Source of the DNA: Oscillospiraceae bacterium
Lineage (GTDB): Bacteria > Bacillota > Clostridia > Oscillospirales > Oscillospiraceae
Length of the DNA stretch: 64,000 nucleotides
Assembly: GCA_022793095.1 (NCBI GenBank)
Contig: JAAWCD010000003.1
Location: 1-64,000, forward strand
Direction: 5' to 3'
The notes beneath the pieces were generated by a model. That model saw nothing but the letters and a program-made list of their open reading frames with translations, searched no databases and had not been told where the DNA came from. Numbering within the stretch: position 1 is the stretch's first letter; each line of letters begins with the position of its first letter. Made by a program: the position numbers and the translations under genes. Positions 1 to 8,565 of this stretch are shown here, piece after piece.

Positions 1-129
1 CCGCGCTGCTTGTGCAGGTATATCTGTAAACCTCTTAATTACCAGAGCTGTATACCCCTCGTTTTCCAGGAGCAGCGCCAACTCTTCCCGAATGGCTGGG
101 TCATCCTCGATTATCATAATTTTGAGCAT
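1..129 (-). CDS. Response regulator, N-terminal fragment (cut by window edge)
   Basis: Reading the minus strand from 129 gives MLKIMIIEDDPAIREELALL and continues without a stop to the edge. The IEDD acidic pocket at residues 7-10 and the following helix are those of a CheY-like receiver domain, so this is the start of a two-component response regulator; the phosphorylated Asp and the output domain lie outside the window, so the subfamily cannot be named. The start is supported by GGCAGGAGGAAT just upstream. A promoter-like pair lies at 156-184. Confident for a receiver domain, not for what it controls. Confidence 0.85.
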   Translation of the reverse strand, partial: MLKIMIIEDDPAIREELALLLENEGYTALVIKRFTDIPAQAAR

Positions 130-155
130 ACCATTCCTCCTGCCAATTTACTTAC

Positions 156-184
156 AGTTTAGCACAGAAAAGGCGGATTATCAA
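156..184 (-). promoter_or_regulatory. Sigma-A type promoter of the edge response regulator
   Basis: On the minus strand, TTGATA (179-184) and TAAACT (156-161) are 17 bases apart, 27 bases upstream of the start codon of the response regulator. Confidence 0.55.
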
Positions 185-297
185 TTATGGACAGGAACAA
201 AGCCGTTCGCATTTTTGAAAACCTCCTTGGAAAATGACCAAATACCCAGGGAACAGCACCTTTTCCTCCTGAGGCAATTGGTTCCCCTGAAATAATA

Positions 298-376
298 AAG
301 GAGCCGCCGGTTCAATCAGCGGCCCCTAAAATTTGCAAGAATAGCCCGCAGAAGGACAAAATTCCTTCTGCGGGCT
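298..376 (-). terminator. Two hairpins after the DUF4358 lipoprotein gene
   Basis: A 14-bp perfect stem AGCCCGCAGAAGGA (343-356 with 363-376) lies ten bases beyond the stop of the minus-strand lipoprotein gene. A second stem, GCCGC with GCGGC near 303-323, is followed on the minus strand by CTTTATTATTT. Together they probably end the transcript. Confidence 0.6.
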
Positions 377-385
377 GCTTTGCGT

Positions 386-901
386 CTATTTCAGGGCGTC
401 TGTTACAGCGGTGTAAATATCGCCGGCGTTTTCCGCCATGACCAGAACGATTGTGCCGTCGTCCAGGGTCTCCACCTTGGCGTTTTTGGCGATTTCGTAC
501 TGGTCGGCAAGGTACAGCTCAAAGTTCTTCTGCTGCTGCTCCACGTAGCCGTTTACCGCGTCCAGCACTGTGCCGGCCTTGCCTTCTGCGGGCATGATAA
601 GTGCGATGGTGTAGGCCTGCACATTCATAAGGGACATGGAGATGGCGTAGGAGGACATATCCTCCTCGGTGACACCAAGCGTCTGGAAGATGAGCTCGCT
701 GTCGCCCCCTGGGGTGGTGATGGGGGGATTGTACTCCACCGCCTCGGCCCCGCAGTTGTTGATGGCTTCCGCGTACCGGGCGGTCCGGTCCTCCGCGGTC
801 AGTCCGGTTGTCTCCTCAGGTGCGTCGTTTTTCTGTCCGCACGCGGCCAGCAGGCCGGTCAGCAGCAGCAGGGCCAGGCCTGCCGCAATCAGTCGTTTCA
901 T
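386..901 (-). CDS. DUF4358-family lipoprotein
   Basis: The 171-residue product begins MKRLIAAGLALLLL and has the lipobox LLAAC, so it should be lipid-anchored on the outer face of the membrane. The mature part resembles DUF4358 proteins: a stretch around SMSLMNVQAYTIALI, then a helix with VLDAVNGYVEQQQ and a C-terminal DGTIVLVMAENAGD strand-turn. Members of this family are small Firmicute lipoproteins of unknown function. I chose the Met at 901 and not one 23 codons further upstream because GGAGG sits seven bases before it and the upstream residues are encoded by the hairpin repeat at 931-972. It stands alone, downstream of clpC on the same strand but separated by a paired repeat element. Confidence 0.8.
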   Translation of the reverse strand: MKRLIAAGLALLLLTGLLAACGQKNDAPEETTGLTAEDRTARYAEAINNCGAEAVEYNPPITTPGGDSELIFQTLGVTEEDMSSYAISMSLMNVQAYTIALIMPAEGKAGTVLDAVNGYVEQQQKNFELYLADQYEIAKNAKVETLDDGTIVLVMAENAGDIYTAVTDALK

Positions 902-930
902 TTTGTTTCCTCCAATTTTGATGATATCCC

Positions 931-1043
931 TTCTTTTTCTTGAAAGAAAAAGAAGCAAAAAGAACTTCAAGCTACGGTTTTAGGCAAGCTATCTATAGAA
1001 CCAGTTTAAAGTTCTTTTGCTTCTTTTCTTTCAAGAAAAGAAG
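931..1043. repeat. Paired hairpin repeat (full element) between clpC and the lipoprotein gene
   Basis: Two inverted half-units: 931-972 (stem TTCTTTTTCTT/AAGAAAAAGAA, then GCAAAAAGAACTTCAAGCT) and 1004-1043 (AGTTTAAAGTTCTTTTGC, then the stem TTCTTTTCTTT/AAGAAAAGAA). About 31 bases separate the tails. The right half encodes the last residues and the stop codon of ClpC. Confidence 0.85.
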
Positions 1044-3519
1044 GCGCTGTCTGTTTGGACGATGGCGGCGGGGAAAAGTTCCCTTTGGCGAGACTTTTTT
1101 TCGGTGAAAGCTTGAGCCTGCCATCCTCGCCAGTCACCCTCAGCCGGTCGCCGGAGGCCAGGGCCCCCCGCAGCAGCAGGTCCGCCGCCTCATCCTCCAG
1201 ATGCCGCTGCAAGTACCGCCGGAGGGGCCGGACGCCATATTCCGGATTCGTGCCCTGCCCGGCGATGACCGTCAAGGCCGAGTCCTCCAGCTCCAGCGTT
1301 ACCCCCGACGACTCCAGCCGCCGGGCGGTCTCCCGGCCCATCAGCGCGGCTACCCGCTTTCGCTCCTCCTCCGTCAGGCTCTGGAACACAATCACCTCGT
1401 CCACCCGGTTCAAAAACTCCGGCCGGAACAGCTGCTTCAGCTCCCGCTCCACCGCCTGCCGGGCGTCCGCCTGGCCACCGTTGGAGAAGCCCAGCGGCGT
1501 CCGGCTGAGCTGCCGGGCCCCCGCGTTGGTGGTCATCACCACCACGGTGTTCCGAAAGTCCGTCCGCCGCCCGTGGGCGTCCGTCAGCACCCCGTCTTCC
1601 AGGATTTGCAGCAGGAGATTCCAGATTTCACCATTTGCTTTCTCCAGCTCGTCGAAGAGCACCACCGCGTAGGGCCTCCGCCGCACCCGCTCCGTGAGCT
1701 GGCCCCCCTCCTCGTGGCCCACATAACCCGGAGGAGAGCCGATGAGCCGGGATACGGTGTGGGCCTCCATATACTCCGACATGTCGAAGCGGAGAAGCGC
1801 CTCTTCCGTGCCGAACAGGGCCTCGGCCAGCGCCTTGCTCAGCTCGGTTTTGCCCACCCCGGAAGGGCCGGGAAACAGAAAGGAGCCCATGGGCCGCTTG
1901 GGGTCCTTCAGACCCGTTCTGCCCCGGCGGATGGCCCGTGCCACCGCCTGGACTGCGTCTTCCTGGCCCACCACCCGCTTGTGGAGAGCCTCCTCCAGCT
2001 TCAGCAGCCGCTTGGACTCCTCCTCGGTCAGGGCAGTCACCGGAATACCCGTCCAGTCGGACACCACCGCCGCCACGTCGCCAGCTTCCACCGGACGGCG
2101 CTCCCGGTCCGCCCCGGTGTACCAGGCCAGCCGGGCCTCTTCCAGCTGGCGGCGGAAGGAGGCCTCCGCGTCCCGCAGCAGGGCGGCCCGCTCAAAGTCC
2201 TGGCCGTGGACCGCCTCCTCCAGCTCCCGGAGGGCCTGCCGGTGCCGGCCCTCCAGTCCCCGCAGGGCCGCGGGCGGGCCGGCGTCCTCCAGCCGCACCC
2301 GGGAAGCCGCCTCGTCCATCAAATCAATGGCCTTGTCCGGCAGGAACCGGGCGGGGAGATACCGGCGGGACAGCTCCACCGCCGCGTCCAGGGCTCCGTC
2401 GGTGATGGACAGCCGGTGATGGGCCTCGTACTTGTCCCGAAGGGCTTTTAAAATGGTCAGGGCCTCCGCCGGAGCGGGCTCCTCTACGGTCACCGGCTGG
2501 AACCGCCGCTCCAGAGCGGCGTCCTTCTCAATGTAGCGCCGGTATTCCTCCAGGGTGGTGGCGCCGATGACCTGCAATTCGCTCCGGCCCAGGGCGGGCT
2601 TCAGGATGTTGGCCGCGTCGATGGCCCCCTCTGCCGAGCCTGCCCCTACCAGGGTGTGGATTTCGTCCAGAAAGACCAGAATGTTCCCTGCCCGCTGGAT
2701 TTCCTTTAGGAGGCGCTTGACCCGCTCCTCGAACTCGCCCCGGTACTTGGTGCCCGCCACCATGGAGGACAGGTCCAGCGCCAGCAGCCGTTTGCCCCGC
2801 AGGGGATCCGGCACGTCGCCGCCGCAGATCCGCAGGGCCAGCCCCTCCGCCACCGCGGTCTTGCCCACGCCCGGTTCCCCCAGGAGAACGGGGTTGTTTT
2901 TGGTCCGCCGGGTCAGAATCTGAATGACCCGCCGCAGCTCCTTCTCCCGGCCCGTCACCGGGTCCAGCTTGCCCTGAGCGGCCAGCCGGGTCAGGTCCCG
3001 GGAAAACTGCTCCAGCAGCTTGGAGTCCTTGGACGATTCCTCTCGGGGTTCCCGAGGCCGGGGGGGATGGAAGGGCAGGGGCTGGCCCCCCAGGGCGGCG
3101 GTGACCTCGCCGTAGAGCCGCTTCAGGTCTAGGCCGCTGCCAACCAGGATGCGGGCGGCCACGCCGTCCCCCTCCCGCAGCAGGCCCAGGAGAAGGTGTT
3201 CGGTGCCCACATACCGGTGGCCCAGCCGCTGGGATTCGTCCAGGGCCAGCTCAATGATGTGCTTGCACCGGGGGGTCAGACCCTGGGTCGGAGAGCAGCC
3301 GGGCGCTCCCACCCCCACCAGCCGGGCGATGGAGGCCCGGACGGTCTCCGGGTCCATGCGGTTTTCCGCCAGCACCCGGGCGGCCAGGCCCTGGCCCTCG
3401 GAGGCGAGGCCCAGCAGGAGATGCTCGCTGCCCACATAGCCATGGCCCATCTGGGCGGAGGCCTCCTGGGCCAGCCGGAGGGCTTCCAGGGCCCGGGCGG
3501 TGAATTTGCGGTCGTTCAA
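1006..3519 (-). CDS. clpC: ClpC-type AAA+ unfoldase of the Clp protease
   Basis: An 837-residue Hsp100 protein that would unfold substrates for ClpP. Visible parts: two Clp_N repeats (about 1-145, each with a YVG(S/T)EHLLLGL segment), first AAA domain with Walker A GEPGVGKT (214-221) and Walker B VFLDE (282-286), a middle domain with a UVR-like coiled segment (about 435-465) typical of ClpC, second AAA domain with GPSGVGKT (551-558), and the Clp D2-small domain. Length is normal for ClpC. The start codon is TTG at 3517-3519; no in-frame ATG lies nearby, and GTGAGGG precedes it. A possible promoter is TTTGAA-16-TACAAT on the minus strand near 3560-3590. The last residues, [10 protein letters not shown], come from the hairpin repeat. 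No ctsR or mcsAB genes accompany it. Confidence 0.95.
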   Translation of the reverse strand: MNDRKFTARALEALRLAQEASAQMGHGYVGSEHLLLGLASEGQGLAARVLAENRMDPETVRASIARLVGVGAPGCSPTQGLTPRCKHIIELALDESQRLGHRYVGTEHLLLGLLREGDGVAARILVGSGLDLKRLYGEVTAALGGQPLPFHPPRPREPREESSKDSKLLEQFSRDLTRLAAQGKLDPVTGREKELRRVIQILTRRTKNNPVLLGEPGVGKTAVAEGLALRICGGDVPDPLRGKRLLALDLSSMVAGTKYRGEFEERVKRLLKEIQRAGNILVFLDEIHTLVGAGSAEGAIDAANILKPALGRSELQVIGATTLEEYRRYIEKDAALERRFQPVTVEEPAPAEALTILKALRDKYEAHHRLSITDGALDAAVELSRRYLPARFLPDKAIDLMDEAASRVRLEDAGPPAALRGLEGRHRQALRELEEAVHGQDFERAALLRDAEASFRRQLEEARLAWYTGADRERRPVEAGDVAAVVSDWTGIPVTALTEEESKRLLKLEEALHKRVVGQEDAVQAVARAIRRGRTGLKDPKRPMGSFLFPGPSGVGKTELSKALAEALFGTEEALLRFDMSEYMEAHTVSRLIGSPPGYVGHEEGGQLTERVRRRPYAVVLFDELEKANGEIWNLLLQILEDGVLTDAHGRRTDFRNTVVVMTTNAGARQLSRTPLGFSNGGQADARQAVERELKQLFRPEFLNRVDEVIVFQSLTEEERKRVAALMGRETARRLESSGVTLELEDSALTVIAGQGTNPEYGVRPLRRYLQRHLEDEAADLLLRGALASGDRLRVTGEDGRLKLSPKKSLAKGNFSPPPSSKQTAPSFLERKEAKEL

Positions 3520-3673
3520 AGGTCCCTCACTCCATTCTCAACGGAATTACCCTTTCATTGTATGCGGTTTTCCGCCGGTTCAAACAGGGAACGGGAGAAT
3601 TGAGCAGTCTGGAGATACGGATTGCCACGGACCCCGCGGGCCTCCTCGCAATGACGGGGAGGAACCACCGCAT

Positions 3674-3691
3674 GTAGGGCTGGGGCTTGCC
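3674..3691 (-). repeat. Short interspersed repeat, copy 1
   Basis: Minus-strand GGCAAGCCCCAGCCCTAC differs by one base from plus-strand 22472-22489. The surrounding 3520-3726 contains no gene; it also holds ATTGCCACGG and CTCGCAATGACG (about 3619-3655), which form an imperfect inverted repeat of a kind common between genes. Confidence 0.45.
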
Positions 3692-3729
3692 CCCGCCGTT
3701 CTAAAGGATTCCTTCGGAACCACCGTGCG

Positions 3730-3764
3730 AAAAACCCTCCTGACCCACAATCGAGTCAGGAGGG
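3730..3764 (-). terminator. Rho-independent terminator of the F420-ligase-like gene
   Basis: Minus strand: CCCTCCTGAC, 10-base loop, GTCAGGAGGG, then TTTTT. It lies nine bases after the stop codon at 3773. Confidence 0.9.
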
Positions 3765-3772
3765 CTTCTTCT

Positions 3773-4972
3773 TTATTCCGCGTCCGCGTAATTGTCAAAA
3801 TATCCTTGAATGAGCACAATAGGCGTACCCTTGTCGCCGGAGCCAGTGGTCAGGTCGCTCAGGCTTCCCAGCAAATCGGTGAGCCGCCGGGGGGTGGTCC
3901 CCTGGGTCTCCATCCTGCCCACCAGCGATTCCTTGGGCTTGTTGGCGATATACTCCGTAATCGCGGCCTTCAAGGCGTCGCCCGACAGCTGGGAGAAGTT
4001 GTTGTCCGCCAGATACTTCAGCTTGACCTCGTTGGGCGTGCCCTCCAGCCCCCCTGTGTAGGCCGGAGACACCACCGGGTCCGCAAGCTCCCAGATCTTG
4101 CCCACCGGGTCCTTGAAGGCGCCGTCGCCGTAGACCATAACCTCCACCTGTTTCCCGGTGGCCTGCTTCAATCTGGCCTGCACCTCCAGCACAAAGGGCT
4201 CGCAGTTCCGGGGGAAAAGCTTCACCTTTTCCTCCGTGGCCTTGTTGGAGCCCAGCAGGCCGTAACGCTCGTTGCACCCGCTGCCGTTCACCGGCGCGGT
4301 CATCAGCTCGTCCAGCCCCAGCACAATCTCCGCCCCAGCGGCCTTCAGAAGGCGCTTGCTCCGCTCCCTGGTGTGAATGTCGCAGACCAGCACGTTTTTC
4401 TGATTGTTCAGAATCGCCCGGCAGTCGTTGGCGAATATGATTTCCGCCTCCGCGCCCTCCCCGGCGCACAGGTCCTTGTAGTACTGGACATAATCCACCC
4501 CGGTGAAGGTGTGCTTGTTTTCCCCAAACAGCGCCCTGTACCGCTCCTCGGTGAGCACGTCGGTCCAGGGGTTGATTCCCTTCTCGTCCAGCTGGTCCAG
4601 GGAGACCAGGTGGTTGCCCACCTCGTCAGAGGGATAGCTGAGCATCAGCGTGATTTTTTTCGCGCCTCGGGCGATGCCCCGCAGGCAGATGGCAAAGCGG
4701 TTCCGGCTGAGGATGGGGAAGATGAGGCCGAATTCCCCGCCGGGGAACTTGGCCCGCACGTCCGCGGCAATGTCGTCCACACTGGCGTAATTGCCCTGTG
4801 AGCGGGCCACCACCGCTTCCGTGACCGCCACCACATCCCGGTCATGCAGGGAAAAGCCCTCGCTCTCCGCCGCGGCCAGCACGGAGCTGGCCACAATTTC
4901 AGCCAGATTGTCGCCCTCCCGGATAATGGGGGCCCGGACGCCTCTGGACACCGTTCCGATCATTCTGGACAT
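3773..4972 (-). CDS. Coenzyme F420-0:L-glutamate ligase-like protein
   Basis: The 399-residue product matches the F420_ligase (CofE-like) fold: VRAPIIREGDNLAEIV near the start, DVVAVTEAVVARSQG (about 45-60) and a long C-terminal part with DGAFKDPVGKIWELADPVV. In methanogens and actinobacteria CofE adds glutamates to F420; many Clostridia that lack other F420 genes carry this longer homologue, whose substrate is unknown, and no other F420 gene lies here. Start chosen at 4972 because ACAGGAGGAAACAGCAAC precedes it; a Met 31 codons upstream lacks a ribosome site. A promoter sits at 5064-5093 and a terminator directly follows, so it is probably monocistronic. Family assignment is firm, the reaction is not. 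Confidence 0.8.
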   Translation of the reverse strand: MSRMIGTVSRGVRAPIIREGDNLAEIVASSVLAAAESEGFSLHDRDVVAVTEAVVARSQGNYASVDDIAADVRAKFPGGEFGLIFPILSRNRFAICLRGIARGAKKITLMLSYPSDEVGNHLVSLDQLDEKGINPWTDVLTEERYRALFGENKHTFTGVDYVQYYKDLCAGEGAEAEIIFANDCRAILNNQKNVLVCDIHTRERSKRLLKAAGAEIVLGLDELMTAPVNGSGCNERYGLLGSNKATEEKVKLFPRNCEPFVLEVQARLKQATGKQVEVMVYGDGAFKDPVGKIWELADPVVSPAYTGGLEGTPNEVKLKYLADNNFSQLSGDALKAAITEYIANKPKESLVGRMETQGTTPRRLTDLLGSLSDLTTGSGDKGTPIVLIQGYFDNYADAE

Positions 4973-5063
4973 GTTGCTGTTTCCTCCTGTAGTTCCGGCG
5001 GCAGGGGGCCGCGTTTCGGGCGGAATCCGCCCCTGCCGTCCGTTGATTGTCTTCCAGCCGCTC

Positions 5064-5093
5064 ATTATAACACGATTGTGGGAAAAGAGGCAA
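5064..5093 (-). promoter_or_regulatory. Promoter of the F420-ligase-like gene
   Basis: Minus strand TTGCCT (5088-5093), 18-base spacer, TATAAT (5064-5069), about 90 bases before the start codon. Confidence 0.6.
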
Positions 5094-5126
5094 GAGAGAC
5101 TTTCTCAAAAACGCTGTTCCGCCGGA

Positions 5127-6455
5127 TTAAAGCCGCGCCTCCAGGGCCTGCTTCATATCCTCGTAGCCAGGCTTGCCCAGCAGGGCGAACATGTTCTTCT
5201 TGTAGGCCTCCACGCCGGGCTGGTTGAAGGGGTTCACCCCCAGGAGGTAGCCGGAGACGCCGCAGGCCAGCTCAAAGAAGTAGATCAGCTGGCCCAGCCA
5301 GCGCTCGCTGACCTCGGGGACCTCCACCAGGATATTGGGTACGCCGCCGTCCACATGGGCCAGACGGGTGCCCCGAATGGCCTGCTCGGACACGAAGGAC
5401 AGGTCTTTCCCGGCCAGGAAGTTGAGGCCGTCCACGTTGTCCGGGTCCTCGCCGATGGTCACGGTTCCCTTGGGCTTGTCAAAGCGGACCACGGTTTCAA
5501 ACATAATCCGCTCACCCTCCTGGATGAACTGGCCCATGGAGTGGAGATCCGCGGTGAATTCGGTGCTGGCGGGGAAAAGCCCCTTGCCGTCCTTGCCCTC
5601 GCTCTCGCCGTAGAGCTGCTTCCACCACTCGCACATGAAGCGGAAGGAGGGCTCGTAGCAGGCCAGAATTTCCACCCGTTTGCCCTGCTCGTAGAGGGCG
5701 TTCCGAGCGGCGGCGTACTTCCAAACCGGGTTGTCCATGGACAGAACGGAGAAGGCTTCCATGGCCTCCGCCGCGCCGCCCATGAGGGCTTCAATGTCGA
5801 TGCCGGTGACGGCAATGGGGAGGAGGCCCACGGCGGTGAGGACAGAGTAGCGCCCGCCCACGTCGTCGGGCACCACAAAGGTTTCGTAGCCCTCAGCGTC
5901 AGCCAGCCCCTTCAGGGCGCCTTTGGCCTTGTCGGTGGTGGCGTAGATGCGGCGGCGGGCCTCTTCCTTCCCGTACTTTTTCTCAATGAGGTCCTTAAAA
6001 ATGCGGAAGGCCACGGCGGGCTCGGTAGTGGTTCCGGACTTGGAGATGATGTTGATGGAGAAATCCCGGCCGCCGATGAGCTCGATGGTCTCCAAAATGG
6101 CGTCGGTGGACAGGGTGTTGCCAGCAAAGAGGATGTCCGGGGTATCCTTCTTTTTCAGGTTGTAGTTGGGGGAGCGGAGCAGCTCCACCACGGCCCGCGC
6201 GCCCAGATACGAGCCGCCGATGCCGATGACCACCAGGACCTTGGAGTCGGACTGGATTTTTTTCGCGGCTTTTTGGATGCGGGCGAACTCCTCCTTGTCG
6301 TAATCCCGGGGCAGATAACGCCAGCCGGTGTAGTCGTTGCCGGCGCCGGTTCCGCTGGTCAGGGTCTCATGAGCGGCCCGGACGCGGGGCTCCATAGCGG
6401 CCAGGGTTTCCGGCGTCACGAAGCTGGAAATGGGGGAAAGGTCTACGTTCAGCAT
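5127..6455 (-). CDS. pgi: Glucose-6-phosphate isomerase
   Basis: This 442-residue enzyme interconverts glucose 6-phosphate and fructose 6-phosphate in the cytoplasm. It shows the family blocks [15 protein letters not shown] (about 105-120), [16 protein letters not shown] (about 165-180) and [16 protein letters not shown], and its length is that of the short Firmicute form. A Met six codons upstream (6473) has no ribosome site; for the Met at 6455 GGAGG lies 11 bases upstream, so I start there. A TATAAT-like -10 is visible on the minus strand at 6522-6527 with a weak -35. The gene is flanked upstream by a 177-bp repeat and downstream by the F420-ligase-like gene on the same strand. Confidence 0.95.
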   Translation of the reverse strand: MLNVDLSPISSFVTPETLAAMEPRVRAAHETLTSGTGAGNDYTGWRYLPRDYDKEEFARIQKAAKKIQSDSKVLVVIGIGGSYLGARAVVELLRSPNYNLKKKDTPDILFAGNTLSTDAILETIELIGGRDFSINIISKSGTTTEPAVAFRIFKDLIEKKYGKEEARRRIYATTDKAKGALKGLADAEGYETFVVPDDVGGRYSVLTAVGLLPIAVTGIDIEALMGGAAEAMEAFSVLSMDNPVWKYAAARNALYEQGKRVEILACYEPSFRFMCEWWKQLYGESEGKDGKGLFPASTEFTADLHSMGQFIQEGERIMFETVVRFDKPKGTVTIGEDPDNVDGLNFLAGKDLSFVSEQAIRGTRLAHVDGGVPNILVEVPEVSERWLGQLIYFFELACGVSGYLLGVNPFNQPGVEAYKKNMFALLGKPGYEDMKQALEARL

Positions 6456-6559
6456 AAAAGCAAGCGCCTCCATCTATATAATTTGTCCGCGGGCCTGCTG
6501 CCCGCAGATGAATCCGTCCCCATTATAGCACATTTTCCTCAAAAGAAAAGAAGAAATAC

Positions 6560-6736
6560 CAGCTTGCCGAACAAGAGGGAATTTCAAATAGGATGAGAAA
6601 ACGGCCAGGGCTTTGCGTGGGGGATCGTGTGAAAGGGGGGCGAAGCCCCCGCTTTCGTGTGCAGTCACCCGCCCGCAGGCGGCCGGTTTCGTCAGAATGA
6701 CGAAATCAGCGTCAGGCTGCCGGCTTTTTCGACAGC
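6560..6736. repeat. 177-bp multi-hairpin repeat with inverted ends, copy 1
   Basis: Closely similar to 28354-28531 over its whole length. The ends are inverted (CAGCTTGCCGAACAAG and CTTTTTCGACAGC). Inside are three hairpins: GGGGGCGAAGCCCCC, CGCCCGCAGGCG and ATTTCGTCAGAATGACGAAAT. It has no convincing reading frame. The size and inverted ends suggest a non-autonomous MITE-like element. Confidence 0.7.
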
Positions 6737-6789
6737 ATAGAAATACAGATATCCGCCGGAACAGCGGAAGCCCCGCCGTTCCGCACGCC

Positions 6790-8565
6790 TTACTTCAACT
6801 GAAACACCGTTCCCTTGGGCGGAAAGGGCAGATACCTGCCCCTGGGAAGCAGATAGGCGTGGTCCCGGCCCCGCAGGTTCAGCCGGCCGCAGCCGCCGTC
6901 TGTAATCACCAGCAGCGGCGCTTCCCTGGGAAACTTCGGGTCTGCCTCCAGCAGGTCGATTCCCGGCTGAAGCCGGGTTCCGCCCCGGCCCAGCACCCGG
7001 ACCGAGCCGGCAATGTCCTCCGGCCGCATCATTCCCTGGTCGTAGGGCGCGGCGTCGCAGAACACCACCCGGACCGCGCTCACATCTCTGGCCTCGCTGT
7101 AGCTGGCGATAGCGCCCAGGGCCTGGGCCAGCAGGTGCCGGTCCATGGACCCGGAGGTGTCCAGCACCACGCCAAAGGTCCGCCGCGCCAAAGGCTCCTC
7201 CGGCGTGCGCCAGGCCGGGCGGGGAATGTCCGGGCAGGCGCTCTGCCGCCGGCTGAGCCGGGCGTAGGTGCGGCGGGGCTCCAGGGGCTGAAACCGTTCG
7301 TCAAACCACCGGGCCAGCTTCACGTCCCAAGGGATGGGCGGGACCGCCAAGGCCCGGATTTCCTCCGCCAGCCCGGCGGGCAGATACCCCCGGCCCTGCC
7401 CGGTGTGGTACTCCAGTCCCCGCTGGATGGCCCGGCGGTAATAGTCGTCCAGAGCCTCCGCCTCATCGCAGGCCCACCCGCCGCTGTCATAGAGGAGGTC
7501 GGCGGGGTTCAATCCCCTATAGTACCGCAGGTCCAGCACCAATTGGCCGTAGACCGCCTCAGCGGACATGTTCCGGAACTGCTCATCGTACAGCAGCCCT
7601 TCCGGCATCTCCCCCACGCCCATTTCCCGCAGCCACAGGTTGATGACAAAATCACAGGCCACGTTCCAGAGCTCCGGTTCCCGGTCCCCGCACCGAACGT
7701 CGTGCCGCAGGGCGGCGTGAAGAAACTCGTGGGCCAGCACAAACCGCCACTCCTGCTGGGTCAGCTTCGCCTTCGGATTTACATAAATCTCCTGCATCCG
7801 GCTGGAGACCGCAGCCACGGGCACCCGAAGCCGGTTTACTGCGGCCTCGTCCGTCACCAGCTTGAACCCGGCGGCAATGGCCCCCAGCAGGGGATAGCTG
7901 GACACAAACCACTCCTTGGCCTGCCGGACCCCGTCGTTCAGCGGCTCATATCCCGTCTGACGGGGCAGGCCCCCCGCTTCCCGCACCGCCTGGGTCAGGT
8001 TCCAGCGAAGTCCCTCGGAAAAGCAGTCCGCCCAGAAGGCCGCCTGCCTGCGGGGATCTTCCCGCTCTGGCGGCCGCATGTCCGGCCGGCCGCCGGACAT
8101 GGTGCTGTAGCTGGGGATTTGACTGTGGGAGTTGTGGTTCAGCCAGTCCCAAAAGGAGCCCTCTTCCCGCACATGCGCGGGCGGAGGTACGTCAAAGCCA
8201 GCGGGCGGCGTGCCGATTTTGGATTCCGCCAGGTATTTCGCCACCGCGCAGTTGCAGGCCTTTTCCCAAAGGGGGTCGTTCTGCCGCTCTGGCTGAATGT
8301 GCCCCAGAGCCAGGTGGAGACAGCAATGGGACAGGATATAAACCCACTCCGCCGGGCTGGCGTCCCGGCGGGGATTCACATAAATGCTGCCGTCCCCGGT
8401 CACATAGGCCCAATCCTCCCGGGCCATGGGGTAGTCATTGCCGCGGCGGACGCAGACGGAGCGCCACACCCGATCTAGGCCAGGAATTGCCTCCATCCGG
8501 CGGCTGGCCTCCTCAAACCGCTTCTCCTGGGGGGAGAGCTCCTGCCGGCCACGATTCGTTTTCAA
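6790..8565 (-). CDS. Putative metallopeptidase with vWA domain (DUF2201-type), partner of the MoxR ATPase
   Basis: The 591-residue protein joins three blocks. Residues about 20-120 and 250-330 are copies of one another: each has a strand IYVNP, then WxxxLxH..LH..L.H, then (D/E)LW..AC....... . The second copy has an intact zinc-protease motif HEFLH (279-283); the first reads HCCLH (80-84), with the catalytic Glu replaced. The C-terminal vWA part has the MIDAS residues DTSGS (469-473), a GGTRLQP turn and ITDGG. TTG start at 8565 overlaps the moxR stop as TTGA with GGAGGG upstream, so the two are translationally coupled. MoxR-vWA pairs act on protein complexes or cofactor insertion; the substrate here is unknown. 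Confidence 0.8.
   Translation of the reverse strand: MKTNRGRQELSPQEKRFEEASRRMEAIPGLDRVWRSVCVRRGNDYPMAREDWAYVTGDGSIYVNPRRDASPAEWVYILSHCCLHLALGHIQPERQNDPLWEKACNCAVAKYLAESKIGTPPAGFDVPPPAHVREEGSFWDWLNHNSHSQIPSYSTMSGGRPDMRPPEREDPRRQAAFWADCFSEGLRWNLTQAVREAGGLPRQTGYEPLNDGVRQAKEWFVSSYPLLGAIAAGFKLVTDEAAVNRLRVPVAAVSSRMQEIYVNPKAKLTQQEWRFVLAHEFLHAALRHDVRCGDREPELWNVACDFVINLWLREMGVGEMPEGLLYDEQFRNMSAEAVYGQLVLDLRYYRGLNPADLLYDSGGWACDEAEALDDYYRRAIQRGLEYHTGQGRGYLPAGLAEEIRALAVPPIPWDVKLARWFDERFQPLEPRRTYARLSRRQSACPDIPRPAWRTPEEPLARRTFGVVLDTSGSMDRHLLAQALGAIASYSEARDVSAVRVVFCDAAPYDQGMMRPEDIAGSVRVLGRGGTRLQPGIDLLEADPKFPREAPLLVITDGGCGRLNLRGRDHAYLLPRGRYLPFPPKGTVFQLK

Noticed and set aside
931..1043. Hairpin repeats as ordinary rho-independent terminators
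   Set aside because: The stems are A/T-rich, many copies stand upstream of start codons or between co-directional operon genes, and separate GC-rich terminators exist next to several of them.
1201..2451. Open frame of 416 codons antisense to clpC
   Set aside because: It lies within clpC on the other strand, is Pro/Gln/His/Gly-rich without any domain, and has no ribosome site; an effect of GC-rich third positions.
3773..4972. F420 biosynthesis locus
   Set aside because: Only a CofE-like gene is present; no cofC, cofD, cofG or cofH, and this long homologue is widespread in organisms without F420.
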